Positions 1 through 7,507 of a stretch of DNA of 10,375 nucleotides are shown here, piece after piece. The number at the start of each line of letters is the position of its first letter. Within the stretch, counting starts at the first letter, position 1. The stretch is from Desulfuromonadaceae bacterium GWB2_53_15 (GTDB taxonomy: Bacteria; Desulfobacterota; Desulfuromonadia; Geobacterales; Pseudopelobacteraceae), in NCBI GenBank assembly GCA_001824455.1, contig MHXL01000186.1:1685-12059 (forward strand), written 5' to 3'. The notes under the pieces are model-generated. The model was given only the letters and a program-made list of their open reading frames with translations. It was not told the DNA's origin and did not search any database. The position numbers and the translations under genes were made by a program.

Positions 1-1072
1 TCGAACGCCCTTTGGGAGTGAAGTAACGGGCCGTTGTCAAACGCAGGCCGGAATCATCCGAAAGCGGGATGATGGTCTGTACCGAACCCTTGCCAAAGCT
101 TTGGGTGCCCATGACAATCGCACGTTTGTGATCCTGGAGTGCACCGGCAACGATCTCCGAAGCGCTGGCACTGCCGCTGTTAATCAAAACTACAATTGGG
201 TAGTTGGGCTCTTTGCCGCCCTTCTTTGCCGAAAATTGCATTTTGGAATCTTTTTCACGCCCCTCGGTATAGACGATCAAACCTTCTTCAATGAAATGAT
301 CAGCCACCCTGACCGCTTGATCCAATAACCCGCCTGGGTCGTTGCGCAGGTCGAGGACCAATCCGGAAAGCGTGCTCTTGTTTTCATCATGAAGCGCTTT
401 GAGGGCCTTGTTCAGATCCTCATCGGTCTTCTCCTGGAACTGGGCCACGCGCACATAGCCATAGCCATTGTCCAACATTCTCGAGCGAACACTTTTGATC
501 TGGATAATATCACGAACCAGGGAATAGTCTTTGGGCTTGTCCAGGCCGTCCCGCATGATTGTCAAAACAACCGTGGTCCCCTTTTGACCGCGCATGCGCT
601 TGACCGCATCGTTGATATTGAGGTCTTTGGTGAATTTGTCATCGATTTTGAGAATCTGATCTCCGGACTTGATGCCGGCCTTGAATGCTGGGGTGTCTTC
701 AATTGGTGAAATAACGGTAAGGATGCCGTCCTTGATAGTAATTTCGATCCCCAAACCACCGAAGGCGCCCTTGGTATCGATTTTCATTTCCTTGTAGGTT
801 TCAGGGGGCATAAAAGAACTGTGCGGGTCAAGTGACGCCAGCATGCCATTAATAGCACCATAGATCAGTTTCTTGGTATCGACCTCCTCCACATAGCTCT
901 TCTTGACAATCGCCATGACATCGGTAAAGAGCTCGATGGACTCATAATCACTACCCTTCCCTTCTGCCGAACATCGCCGCTGTGAACTAATGCTGATGAA
1001 AACCACCAGCGCGGCCACAACAAGTGTGAATCCCAGCACTACCCGCTTTTTTTTATTGCCTGTTGAAAACAT
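1..1072 (-). CDS. ctpA: Carboxyl-terminal processing protease (S41, CtpA/Prc type), 3' end beyond window
   Basis: Periplasmic serine protease of family S41 that trims or degrades proteins from their C-termini. I translated this frame by hand; it is open from the ATG at 1072 to the window edge, giving 357 residues without a stop. Residues 11-30 form a signal or anchor segment. A PDZ domain spans about 95-180, with the usual GGLGIE start near 105. The catalytic domain carries the SASASEI motif (nucleophile S303 by alignment with E. coli Prc), and FGKGSVQ supplies the general base K328 and Q332, so the Ser/Lys dyad is intact. The family is usually about 430-450 aa, so roughly the last 80 residues are missing. 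A GGAGGA ribosome binding site lies 5 nt before the ATG. The gene is 54 nt downstream of the envC-like gene and is probably co-transcribed with it. The substrate is not shown by the sequence; a role in processing cell-wall enzymes is inference. Confidence 0.95.
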   Translation of the reverse strand, partial: MFSTGNKKKRVVLGFTLVVAALVVFISISSQRRCSAEGKGSDYESIELFTDVMAIVKKSYVEEVDTKKLIYGAINGMLASLDPHSSFMPPETYKEMKIDTKGAFGGLGIEITIKDGILTVISPIEDTPAFKAGIKSGDQILKIDDKFTKDLNINDAVKRMRGQKGTTVVLTIMRDGLDKPKDYSLVRDIIQIKSVRSRMLDNGYGYVRVAQFQEKTDEDLNKALKALHDENKSTLSGLVLDLRNDPGGLLDQAVRVADHFIEEGLIVYTEGREKDSKMQFSAKKGGKEPNYPIVVLINSGSASASEIVAGALQDHKRAIVMGTQSFGKGSVQTIIPLSDDSGLRLTTARYFTPKGRS

Positions 1073-1077
1073 CTTCT

Positions 1078-1083
1078 TCCTCC
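1078..1083 (-). promoter_or_regulatory. Ribosome binding site of ctpA
   Basis: On the minus strand GGAGGA lies 5 nt before the ATG at 1072. It is the strongest Shine-Dalgarno match in the left half and fixes the ctpA start. The 54-nt gap around it (1073-1126) is AT-rich and shows no convincing terminator hairpin. Confidence 0.8.
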
Positions 1084-1126
1084 GGTTTATATGATTGCTT
1101 TTTATTTGTTTAAAAACGGCTAAACG

Positions 1127-2311
1127 CTAGCGCACCCAGCCCGCCGGGTCCACCGGCTTCCCTTGATGCCTGATTTCAAAGTACAGCATCGGCCCCCTGA
1201 CGGAGTCCATATCACCAACCGTGGCTACCGCTTCATTACGCGCCACCTCGGCCCCCACCTTTTTCAGGATTTTGGCGGCATGGGCATAAAGGCTAAAGTA
1301 GCCACCGCCATGATCAACGATAACCATATTACCAAATCCTTTGAAATAATCGGCAAATATAACACTGCCCTCGTAAATTGACCTAATATCCGAACCGGAA
1401 CCCGCTGAGATGGATAACCCCTTGCTGAAGGTATATGAGTTGAACTCAGGATGTTTGTGTTTGCCGTACGTTTCTACAACCTCACCCCGCACCGGCAAAG
1501 ACATGCGCCCCTTCTGCGAGGCAAATCCACGATCAGGCACCGGCGGCAATTCCGGCAGCGGCTTAAGCCTGCTGCCCGGTTTTTCGTGTCTAGATGAAAG
1601 CTTGCGTCGGCTGAGCGCCTCAAGCCGATTCATCATTGCCTGGAGACGAGCGGCATTAGCCTGGAGTTCCTTGAGTGACGCCTCATAACTCTTGCGGTCC
1701 TGACGCACCTTGACCAAGTAAGCAGCTTTTTTTGTCTTTTCCTGTTCTATCTCACGTTTTTTAAGCGCAATGCCATCCTTGATATGCTCCTTCTTAACTG
1801 CGTCCCGTTCCAAGTCCAGCTTGAGCCGACTCAACTCAGCAATTTTATCATTATACTCTGCGAAGATTTTTTTGTCATTGCCTAGAATTGATCGCATGTA
1901 GCGGATATTTTCTGCCATCTGTGGAAATGATTCGGCCGAAAAGAACATCCGTACAGCTCCAAGTTCCCCGGCCTTGTAGAGGGATGCCAGACGGCGCTCG
2001 ATCTCCTGCTTTTTTCGGTTGGCCTCATCAGTGACCCGTCCAATTTCATGTCCGGTCCGGTCCAGGCTGGACTCAACACCGCGCAGGTCCCTGTCGAGCT
2101 TTCCAAGATCCGTTTCCTTCTGCACAAGATTACGATTGATCTCCAGCAATTCCGTGGAGACAACCGCCTCTACCTTGCGGGTCTTGGAGATAAGCTGCTT
2201 CTTGGCCTTGATCTCCTGTTTGACCCCTTTCAATTCATCCTTGGGATTTTCGCCCCGGACCGTCGAAGCAACGAGCAGAAACAGTACTATGGACAATGTA
2301 AACTTAATCAT
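1127..2311 (-). CDS. envC: EnvC-like amidase activator, coiled coil plus degenerate LytM (M23) domain
   Basis: Periplasmic protein of 394 aa, expected to link FtsEX to peptidoglycan amidases during septum splitting. Residues 1-20 are a signal peptide. Charged heptad-rich helix covers about 25-240, the coiled coil that in E. coli EnvC docks on FtsX. A proline-rich linker (250-262) leads to a LytM domain at about 268-394. Compared with active M23 enzymes, the HxxxD zinc pair is S296 and S300, and the HxH pair is M375 and Y377; only H344 of the YAH motif remains. The end (LYFEIR, then PVDPAGW) closely resembles E. coli EnvC, which is a non-catalytic activator. The gene follows ftsX with no gap (TGA then ATG), which indicates translational coupling; no clear ribosome binding site precedes it. 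A generic name such as M23 peptidase would be misleading. The partner amidase is not in this window. Confidence 0.9.
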   Translation of the reverse strand: MIKFTLSIVLFLLVASTVRGENPKDELKGVKQEIKAKKQLISKTRKVEAVVSTELLEINRNLVQKETDLGKLDRDLRGVESSLDRTGHEIGRVTDEANRKKQEIERRLASLYKAGELGAVRMFFSAESFPQMAENIRYMRSILGNDKKIFAEYNDKIAELSRLKLDLERDAVKKEHIKDGIALKKREIEQEKTKKAAYLVKVRQDRKSYEASLKELQANAARLQAMMNRLEALSRRKLSSRHEKPGSRLKPLPELPPVPDRGFASQKGRMSLPVRGEVVETYGKHKHPEFNSYTFSKGLSISAGSGSDIRSIYEGSVIFADYFKGFGNMVIVDHGGGYFSLYAHAAKILKKVGAEVARNEAVATVGDMDSVRGPMLYFEIRHQGKPVDPAGWVR

Positions 2312-3280
2312 TCAGACGTTAACGAATCGTTTGAGTGAAGTCAGGCTTCCAATAAAACCGAGGGCAACACCGGTTATAACGATGCCGCCTACATACTCCA
2401 GCGGCAGAAACGACAGTCCGGAGGTGGCTGGATTGAAGGTCAGAAAGCTGCCGGCGTTCTGAAGAAAAACTTCATACAACCCTAACAGCAGCCCTATGGC
2501 AATCAGTGATCCGACACAACCTTGTATAATTCCCTCTATCAGGAAAGGAGCTTTGATAAAGAAACGCGTGGCCCCAACCAGCGCCATGACTTCCAACTCA
2601 TCGCGACGTGCGTATATGGTCAGCTTGATAGTGTTGGAAACGATAAATACAACGGCAATCAGCAGGAAGGAACCTAACAGTGCGCCCAGCAGACGCATAA
2701 AATTCAGGAAGGTGTTGAAACGCTTGACCCATTCCTCGCCATACTGGACCTCGCTAATGCCGGGAATACGCTTAAGAACCGACACAAATGCCTCAACCTC
2801 CTGCGTATCCCTGCTGGAACGTTTCAAGGCGATCTCAAAGGATGTCGGCAAAACTTCGGGGCGAACCCCCTCCAGGAGAGTTTCCTGGCCACGAAGACGC
2901 CCTTTAAAGCGTCTGAGCGCCTCATCGCGGGACACATAATTCACACGGTTAGCGCCGGGTATGGAGATGATTTTTGCGCGTAGTGCCGCCTGCTCCTGAG
3001 GAGCAAGCTCACGATCAAAATAGACCGTTACCTGCACCCGCTCACTCCAGTTTCCCACAGCATTTTCAAGGTTGACAAATACCAGCAGGAACAGCGCCAC
3101 AATAAGCAAAGCAAGCGTTATGGTTCCAATAGTCACAACATTGACGAAGATATTTTGGCGAAGATTAATCAGGGCACGCCTGACAAAATATCCCAGTCGT
3201 CCACCAAAACCTTCGCCAGCTAAGGGCGCGCGTTTGTTAGACTGGATAACTGGAGATGTTTTCTTTTTCCACCTGTTCAA
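2312..3280 (-). CDS. ftsX: Cell division ABC transporter membrane subunit FtsX
   Basis: Inner-membrane subunit of FtsEX, which uses FtsE ATP hydrolysis to drive its periplasmic partner. From the TTG at 3280 the protein is 322 aa, close to the family size of about 300. It has the FtsX topology: transmembrane helix 1 at about 47-70, a periplasmic domain at 71-195, helix 2 at about 197-217, then helices 3 (about 247-272) and 4 (about 293-314). The cytoplasmic segment after helix 2 has the typical RRDELEVMALVGAT stretch at 225-238. No ATG, GTG or TTG codon occurs in frame between the end of ftsE and the conserved region. I therefore chose the TTG that sits 6 nt after AAGGGAG, inside ftsE, giving a 44-nt overlap. 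An ATG at 3418 would add 46 residues read from the ftsE coding region and is unlikely. Function is confident; the start is moderately so. Confidence 0.93.
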   Translation of the reverse strand: MNRWKKKTSPVIQSNKRAPLAGEGFGGRLGYFVRRALINLRQNIFVNVVTIGTITLALLIVALFLLVFVNLENAVGNWSERVQVTVYFDRELAPQEQAALRAKIISIPGANRVNYVSRDEALRRFKGRLRGQETLLEGVRPEVLPTSFEIALKRSSRDTQEVEAFVSVLKRIPGISEVQYGEEWVKRFNTFLNFMRLLGALLGSFLLIAVVFIVSNTIKLTIYARRDELEVMALVGATRFFIKAPFLIEGIIQGCVGSLIAIGLLLGLYEVFLQNAGSFLTFNPATSGLSFLPLEYVGGIVITGVALGFIGSLTSLKRFVNV

Positions 3281-3926
3281 CGATATCTCCCTTGCTGAGT
3301 GTGACCAGACGTTTGTGGCTGTTGTCAATGAGGCGCCTGTCGTGGGTTGCCACCACAACCGTAGTACCTCGAATATTGGCTTCCTTGAAAATGTTAAGAA
3401 TCTGATTCTTGTTGGCATCGTCCAGATTGCCGGTCGGCTCGTCCGCCAGCAGCACCTTGGGATCGTTCACCAAGGCCCGGGCCAGTGCAACACGTTGTTG
3501 TTCGCCCCCGGAGAGACGTTGGGGGGTGAGGTTTAATTTCGATTCCATGTCCATCTGTTTTAGAATATGCATAACCTTCTTGCCGATGTCAGCCCTGCCC
3601 CAGCCGAGCACCTCCAGGGTGATGGCGACATTCTCGAAAACCGTCCGGGTGGGAAGCAGCTTGAAGTCCTGGAAGACAACGCCAACCATCCTCCGCAGCT
3701 GTGGGATTTGTGCGGATGTCATGCGGGAAACGTTCTGTCCGTCTATCAGCACCTGCCCGCGCGTTGGCGTCAGCGCTCCATAGAGCAGGCGTAAAAGGGT
3801 TGTCTTACCGGCGCCCGAAGGACCGGTAAGGAAAACGAATTCCCCTTTCTCGATCCGCAAGGTGATGTTGTTCAGGGCTGTGGCATCCTTCTGGTAGGCC
3901 AGCGATACGTTATGCAGTTGGATCAT
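3237..3926 (-). CDS. ftsE: Cell division ATP-binding protein FtsE
   Basis: Cytoplasmic ATPase of the FtsEX complex at the division site. At 229 aa it has the usual FtsE length. All ABC ATPase motifs are present in order: Walker A GPSGAGKT (35-42), Q-loop Q86 within VVFQDFKLL, the signature LSGGEQQR (138-145), Walker B VLLADEPTGNLD (158-169) and switch histidine H195 in THD. The segment LLPTRTVFENVA (90-101) is typical of FtsE rather than of nutrient importers. The ATG at 3926 lies 4 nt after the stop of the upstream pseudopilin gene with only a weak ribosome binding site, so translation is probably coupled. The 3' end contains the start region of ftsX. No residue needed for ATP hydrolysis is missing. 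Confidence 0.97.
   Translation of the reverse strand: MIQLHNVSLAYQKDATALNNITLRIEKGEFVFLTGPSGAGKTTLLRLLYGALTPTRGQVLIDGQNVSRMTSAQIPQLRRMVGVVFQDFKLLPTRTVFENVAITLEVLGWGRADIGKKVMHILKQMDMESKLNLTPQRLSGGEQQRVALARALVNDPKVLLADEPTGNLDDANKNQILNIFKEANIRGTTVVVATHDRRLIDNSHKRLVTLSKGDIVEQVEKENISSYPV
3287..3293 (-). promoter_or_regulatory. Ribosome binding site for the TTG start of ftsX
   Basis: AAGGGAG on the minus strand, 6 nt before the TTG at 3280, lies inside the 3' end of ftsE. It is the main reason for preferring this non-ATG start. Confidence 0.6.
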
Positions 3927-3930
3927 AACG

Positions 3931-4455
3931 TTACCACTCGTTGTAAGGGATACCGTTGGTCCCTACCAGGTCAGAGCCGCTTTTGACGTCATAGACATTG
4001 CCCGGACCTCCACCCCCCATAACAGTGGTCCCACCACCAAGCAGAGGAGATGAACCCATGGGGGACGTTGGAGAAGATGAGCTTTCAGCTGGTGGCGCGA
4101 TAGTAACCCACGTGTCGCTTTGCTTTGTGAAAGGATCCTTGGGAATGCCTCGCATATAACCTTTTTCAGTCAGTTCGCTCAAAGAGTCGGGGTATTTGCC
4201 TTGATCGGCATAAAACTGGTCAATCGTGGTACGGAAGTTGTAAAGATCCTCACTCAGCACAGCCTCTTTCGCTTTAATAATGCCACGGTTGTAATTGGGC
4301 GCAGCTATAGCAGCCAGAATGCCGATGATCGAGACCACGATCATCAACTCAATGAGGGTAAACCCGCGCTGGTTGGCAAAAATCCCTCCCCTTTTACCAA
4401 AGGAAAACTGGAAGGGATTTGTGCGTACCTTACCAATCCATATATTTTGTTCCAT
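3931..4455 (-). CDS. gspG: GspG-like pseudopilin with Ser/Gly/Pro-rich insert
   Basis: Predicted type II secretion pseudopilin, processed by a prepilin peptidase and assembled into a short periplasmic fibre that drives cargo through the secretin. The class III signal is clear: after G31 comes FTLIELMIVV, with the conserved E at mature position 5 (E36) and a hydrophobic helix to about residue 52. The mature part keeps the GspG pattern of helix, then YPDSLSEL (88-95), then IPKDPF (104-109). Residues about 123-153 are rich in Ser, Pro and Gly and interrupt the C-terminal domain; the end is VYDV...IPYNEW. I chose the ATG at 4455, preceded by AAGGAA, giving 174 aa and a 31-residue leader. An ATG at 4497 gives 188 aa. 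The chosen start overlaps the upstream pseudopilin gene by 26 nt. In Geobacter a comparable gene is called oxpG, but I cannot prove orthology. Confidence 0.85.
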   Translation of the reverse strand: MEQNIWIGKVRTNPFQFSFGKRGGIFANQRGFTLIELMIVVSIIGILAAIAAPNYNRGIIKAKEAVLSEDLYNFRTTIDQFYADQGKYPDSLSELTEKGYMRGIPKDPFTKQSDTWVTIAPPAESSSSPTSPMGSSPLLGGGTTVMGGGGPGNVYDVKSGSDLVGTNGIPYNEW

Positions 4456-4927
4456 CAATTGCGGTTCCTTCACTGAGTGAGTATACATCAAACACATCTT
4501 CTCCGCCCCAACTGGTTGAATCGGGCTTGTCGTTATAGGAACGCAAACCCCACTTGGGATCTTCCTTCGGCTGCTGTGGATTCATGGGATCAGAGGGGAT
4601 TTTGCGAAGAAATCTCCTCTTGGGCGGAGTCACTTCACCAAAGTCATATCCATCCACAAGCACCTGAAGTGTTTCCGGATAACCCGAGTTTTTATTGATG
4701 GAGACATTGATTTTTTTATCATCCACTGCTTTATCGTATTTCTTCTTGTAATCGTCGATGGCCGTGCGAATCGTGCGAAGATTGCGTCGCAACTCGATCT
4801 CACGTGTACGCCGTGCGGTCATCTGGGATAACGGAATCACAGCCGAGGCCAGAATAGTCAGAATGGCGACCGTCACCACCAGTTCCACCAAGGAGAGTCC
4901 GCTACGTTTCGTCATCATATTCAGCAT
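4430..4927 (-). CDS. Second pseudopilin (type II secretion GspG-like)
   Basis: Predicted pseudopilin of 165 aa. The leader is short (10 residues, ending KRSG), followed by LSLVELVVTVAILTILA, which gives a G10/L11 cleavage site and E15 at mature position 5. Leucine replaces the usual phenylalanine at mature position 1. After the membrane helix comes an arginine-rich helix (39-65), then YPETLQVL (83-90), KIPSDPMNP (109-117) and a C-terminal DVFDVYSLSEGTAIDGTKY stretch like that of GspG-type pseudopilins. It starts 13 nt after the secretin stop. There is no strong ribosome binding site, and ATGs at 4927, 4918 and 4915 are all possible; the first is used here. The 3' end overlaps the next pseudopilin gene by 26 nt. 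Which of the two is the major subunit cannot be told from sequence alone. Confidence 0.85.
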   Translation of the reverse strand: MLNMMTKRSGLSLVELVVTVAILTILASAVIPLSQMTARRTREIELRRNLRTIRTAIDDYKKKYDKAVDDKKINVSINKNSGYPETLQVLVDGYDFGEVTPPKRRFLRKIPSDPMNPQQPKEDPKWGLRSYNDKPDSTSWGGEDVFDVYSLSEGTAIDGTKYMDW

Positions 4928-4940
4928 AACGGTATCACGT

Positions 4941-7424
4941 TCAACGAATATCCACAGCCATGGTAAAGGGAAGAATGGTCAAAGGCTTGCCATCTGCCGA
5001 TGAAAAGCTGACATTGCGGAAACCAAAACTGGCCGGGCCCTGATTTTTCGCTCGGAACATGGCAGACACAAGGGTTCCAGCTCCTGTCACCCCTCCGCTT
5101 CCAGCTGCACGTGCCAAAGTAATTGTCACGGTCCCGCTAGCGGCATCAGCCTTACTGGAAAAAGCCACAAGTTTGCCATCCTTCTTGAGAAAGCTACCTT
5201 CTGCTGCAGAAACAAATTCAACAAAGATCGGATCGTAGGTCAGTACCAGGGGAGCCGAAGCAAGCTCTTTGACATCGCTAACCTTAACCTCCAGACTGAA
5301 CTGCTGGCCAAGTGCGATAGATGTAGGTGCAGTGATCTGCAACAGCCCTCGTTGAGGAGGAGTAACAACTACAGGAATGGCAGGCTTTATTACGGTCTCA
5401 GGAACAGCAGCTTGTGGCGGCGTCGCGCCTGGCGTCGCAGGTGTTGTAAGCGCAGGCATACCAGCCGTAGCAGGCGATGACTGCGGTGGGACAACCCGTT
5501 GCACAGCAGGGGCAGGCTGAGCCGGAGGTATGGCCTGCGGCTTTTCCTCCCCCTTGGGTGCGGTATCAAAAACCGGCTCCTGATCAAATGCCGCCAAGGG
5601 CTTGACAAGGGAAGGATCGTCCTCCTTGCCGGTGGAGAAGGACATCAGGTTGCCCAGAGGCACGGTCACACCACGGACCAACCGGGGGGTGATTGCCAGT
5701 ATCAGTTCATTTTTGCTATCGTTAAAATTAGTGTCTGTAAAGAGATTTCCGATAATCGGAATATCGCTTAAAAACATCAGTTTTGTTTTGTCGTTTCCGG
5801 TCGTCTTCTGGATCAAACCGCCTATGATGCTGGTTTCTCCATCCTTGAGGCTGAGCACGGTTTCTAGATTTCGAGTGCCAATAGTTATAACCGTTGTGCC
5901 GCCGCCGACGTCTCTTGGCGCTCCGACCTGCTGGCTCACCTCCAGGCTCAGCTTGATGACGATCTCGTTGTTGAGCTGGATAGTAGGCTCTGCGTTGACC
6001 TTGACCCCCACATCCACATACTGGACGTTGACTTGGTTAAAAGTACCGCTTGTCGAGACATTTCCCGTGGTAATCGGCACCCTGGTGCCCACGGTGAACT
6101 TGGATTTTTCCTTGTTTTTGACCCTGATCTTGGGATTGGACAGCACCTCTCCTTTGGAAAGAGTCTTTCCAAAATTGTAGGTCGCATTGGGAACCGTCAC
6201 AAAACCGCCATAGCCCTTCATGGCAAAGGCTCGGATGAGGTTATCAACCGTTGCGGAAGTTGTGGTGGTTGTAGTTCCGGTGGTGCTTGCAGTCGTGGTC
6301 GCTGACGACAGGGAATTAGCAAGCAAACTTCCACTCGGCGAATAGGCACCCAACTGGACATTGTAATTACTCAACAGCAACCCCAGACGCTGCGTATTTG
6401 TGTCGCTGACCTCGATCACCTCGACATCCAGAATAACCTCGGGCTCAGGAACGTCATTGGCATCCAGAATCTTTTCGACTACATCGACAATATCGTTGGT
6501 ATCGCGAACCACAACCGAGTTAGAATCCTCATTAACATATACCTTGCGTACCTGAATCATGGTGCGGATCAGGTTGACCGCTTTTTTGGCATCCATATAG
6601 TTGAGATGAAAGGTACGCAACTGCATATCCTCATACTGCTTAACCTTATCCGGTGTCCTGGGATAGATGATCACAGTGCTCTCATTGGCTATTTTACGCC
6701 CCAGCTTAAACATATTGGCCATGAGATCAAGCGCCTGCTGGAAAGAGGCATTTTCCAGATAGATTGAGACTTGCTGATCCTTAACCCCTTCGTCGAAGAT
6801 AAAGTTAATTCCGGAGAGCTGACTGACGATATTGAAAACATCCTTGATCTTGGCATCCTTGAATTTGAGGGTAATCGGCTTATTCGACTTGAGGTTCAGT
6901 TCAAATCCTTCAAGCTTGCTCTTGCGCAAGCCTGAAACACGATTCAGGGCATCCAGATATTCCTTGTTGTCAGGACTCAAATCCAGAGCCTTGATAAAGC
7001 TGTGGTTGGCATCCTTCAGCTTGTTGGCTTTCTCAAAATCAATCCCTTCCTGATAAGCCAATTGAGCATCTTTCAGTCGGTTGGTCACTTCAACCTGATG
7101 TTTAAAACGACCTTGGGTCGGGTCTAGTCCGTAAGCTGTCTGGAACTCCGCCAAAGCAGCAACGTAATCGCCCCGATCATACAGTTCACTCCCCATCTTA
7201 TAACGCATATTAGCAGCTGCATCGCGGGCCTTAAGGAAACGAAGCCGATATTCGCTCGTACTGGGGTCTTTGCTAAAGGCGTCGGCGTAACTATACATGG
7301 CATCTTCGTACTTGCCTTCGGCCTCAAACCTCTCCGCTTTGGAAAAAGCCCGGCGGCTGGAAGAACAGCCGCTAAAAAGACCAAGTATGAGGCCGGATAT
7401 GATCAAATGTTTCAGGTAGCGCAT
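4941..7424 (-). CDS. gspD: Lipoprotein secretin (GspD/PilQ family) with TPR-like N-terminus and C-terminal cohesin-like domain
   Basis: Outer-membrane secretin pore, 827 aa from the ATG at 7424. The signal peptide ends in a lipobox with Cys20 followed by serines, which favours outer-membrane sorting. Residues about 27-165 contain three TPR-like repeats (EAEGKYEDAMYSYADAF is the clearest). An STN/N0-type domain covers about 180-260, one short secretin N domain about 268-325, and the secretin core about 395-585, with the hallmark LSDIPIIGNLF at 552-562. A Thr-rich run (375-391) sits just before the core. After the core come a Pro/Ala-rich linker (about 612-692) and a beta-rich cohesin-like domain (about 694-827) with the LTYDP and VEFVSAAEGSFL signatures. 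The lipid anchor may make a separate pilotin unnecessary (inference). An in-frame TTG at 7511 would place 29 residues before the signal peptide and is rejected. Confidence 0.93.
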   Translation of the reverse strand: MRYLKHLIISGLILGLFSGCSSSRRAFSKAERFEAEGKYEDAMYSYADAFSKDPSTSEYRLRFLKARDAAANMRYKMGSELYDRGDYVAALAEFQTAYGLDPTQGRFKHQVEVTNRLKDAQLAYQEGIDFEKANKLKDANHSFIKALDLSPDNKEYLDALNRVSGLRKSKLEGFELNLKSNKPITLKFKDAKIKDVFNIVSQLSGINFIFDEGVKDQQVSIYLENASFQQALDLMANMFKLGRKIANESTVIIYPRTPDKVKQYEDMQLRTFHLNYMDAKKAVNLIRTMIQVRKVYVNEDSNSVVVRDTNDIVDVVEKILDANDVPEPEVILDVEVIEVSDTNTQRLGLLLSNYNVQLGAYSPSGSLLANSLSSATTTASTTGTTTTTTSATVDNLIRAFAMKGYGGFVTVPNATYNFGKTLSKGEVLSNPKIRVKNKEKSKFTVGTRVPITTGNVSTSGTFNQVNVQYVDVGVKVNAEPTIQLNNEIVIKLSLEVSQQVGAPRDVGGGTTVITIGTRNLETVLSLKDGETSIIGGLIQKTTGNDKTKLMFLSDIPIIGNLFTDTNFNDSKNELILAITPRLVRGVTVPLGNLMSFSTGKEDDPSLVKPLAAFDQEPVFDTAPKGEEKPQAIPPAQPAPAVQRVVPPQSSPATAGMPALTTPATPGATPPQAAVPETVIKPAIPVVVTPPQRGLLQITAPTSIALGQQFSLEVKVSDVKELASAPLVLTYDPIFVEFVSAAEGSFLKKDGKLVAFSSKADAASGTVTITLARAAGSGGVTGAGTLVSAMFRAKNQGPASFGFRNVSFSSADGKPLTILPFTMAVDIR

Positions 7425-7433
7425 TCTTAGCGT

Positions 7434-7440
7434 CTCCTTT
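7434..7440 (-). promoter_or_regulatory. Ribosome binding site of the secretin gene
   Basis: AAAGGAG on the minus strand, 9 nt before the ATG at 7424. Together with the lipoprotein signal peptide that starts there, it fixes the secretin start and leaves an 83-nt gap (7425-7507) after the upstream gene. The gap also holds a small inverted repeat, TTCAA-GCG-TTGAA, at 7449-7461, and no clear promoter. Confidence 0.75.
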
Positions 7441-7507
7441 GTTGCATGTTCAAGCGTTGAATGAATTCCATCAGTATTCCTCAACTGTATCACCCTTATC
7501 CCAGCCT

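Noticed and set aside
389..709. Open frames on the plus strand opposite ctpA, and others opposite the secretin, envC and ftsX
   Set aside because: They lie antisense to well-supported conserved genes, have no recognisable family features, and are compositional shadows.
1084..1126. Possible promoter with a TATAAA-like -10 before ctpA
   Set aside because: The implied transcript start would fall at the ribosome binding site, and no convincing -35 is present at the right distance. AT-rich intergenic DNA explains it.
4384..4395. Purine run AAAAGGGGAGGG on the minus strand inside the GspG-like gene, resembling a strong ribosome binding site for a shorter leader
   Set aside because: The only in-frame near-start is an ATT directly adjoining it, with no spacing. 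The run is explained by Lys-Arg-Gly-Gly codons of the basic leader.
7449..7461. Inverted repeat TTCAA-GCG-TTGAA in the gap before the secretin
   Set aside because: It is only five bases per arm with no U-tract, too short to call a terminator or operator.
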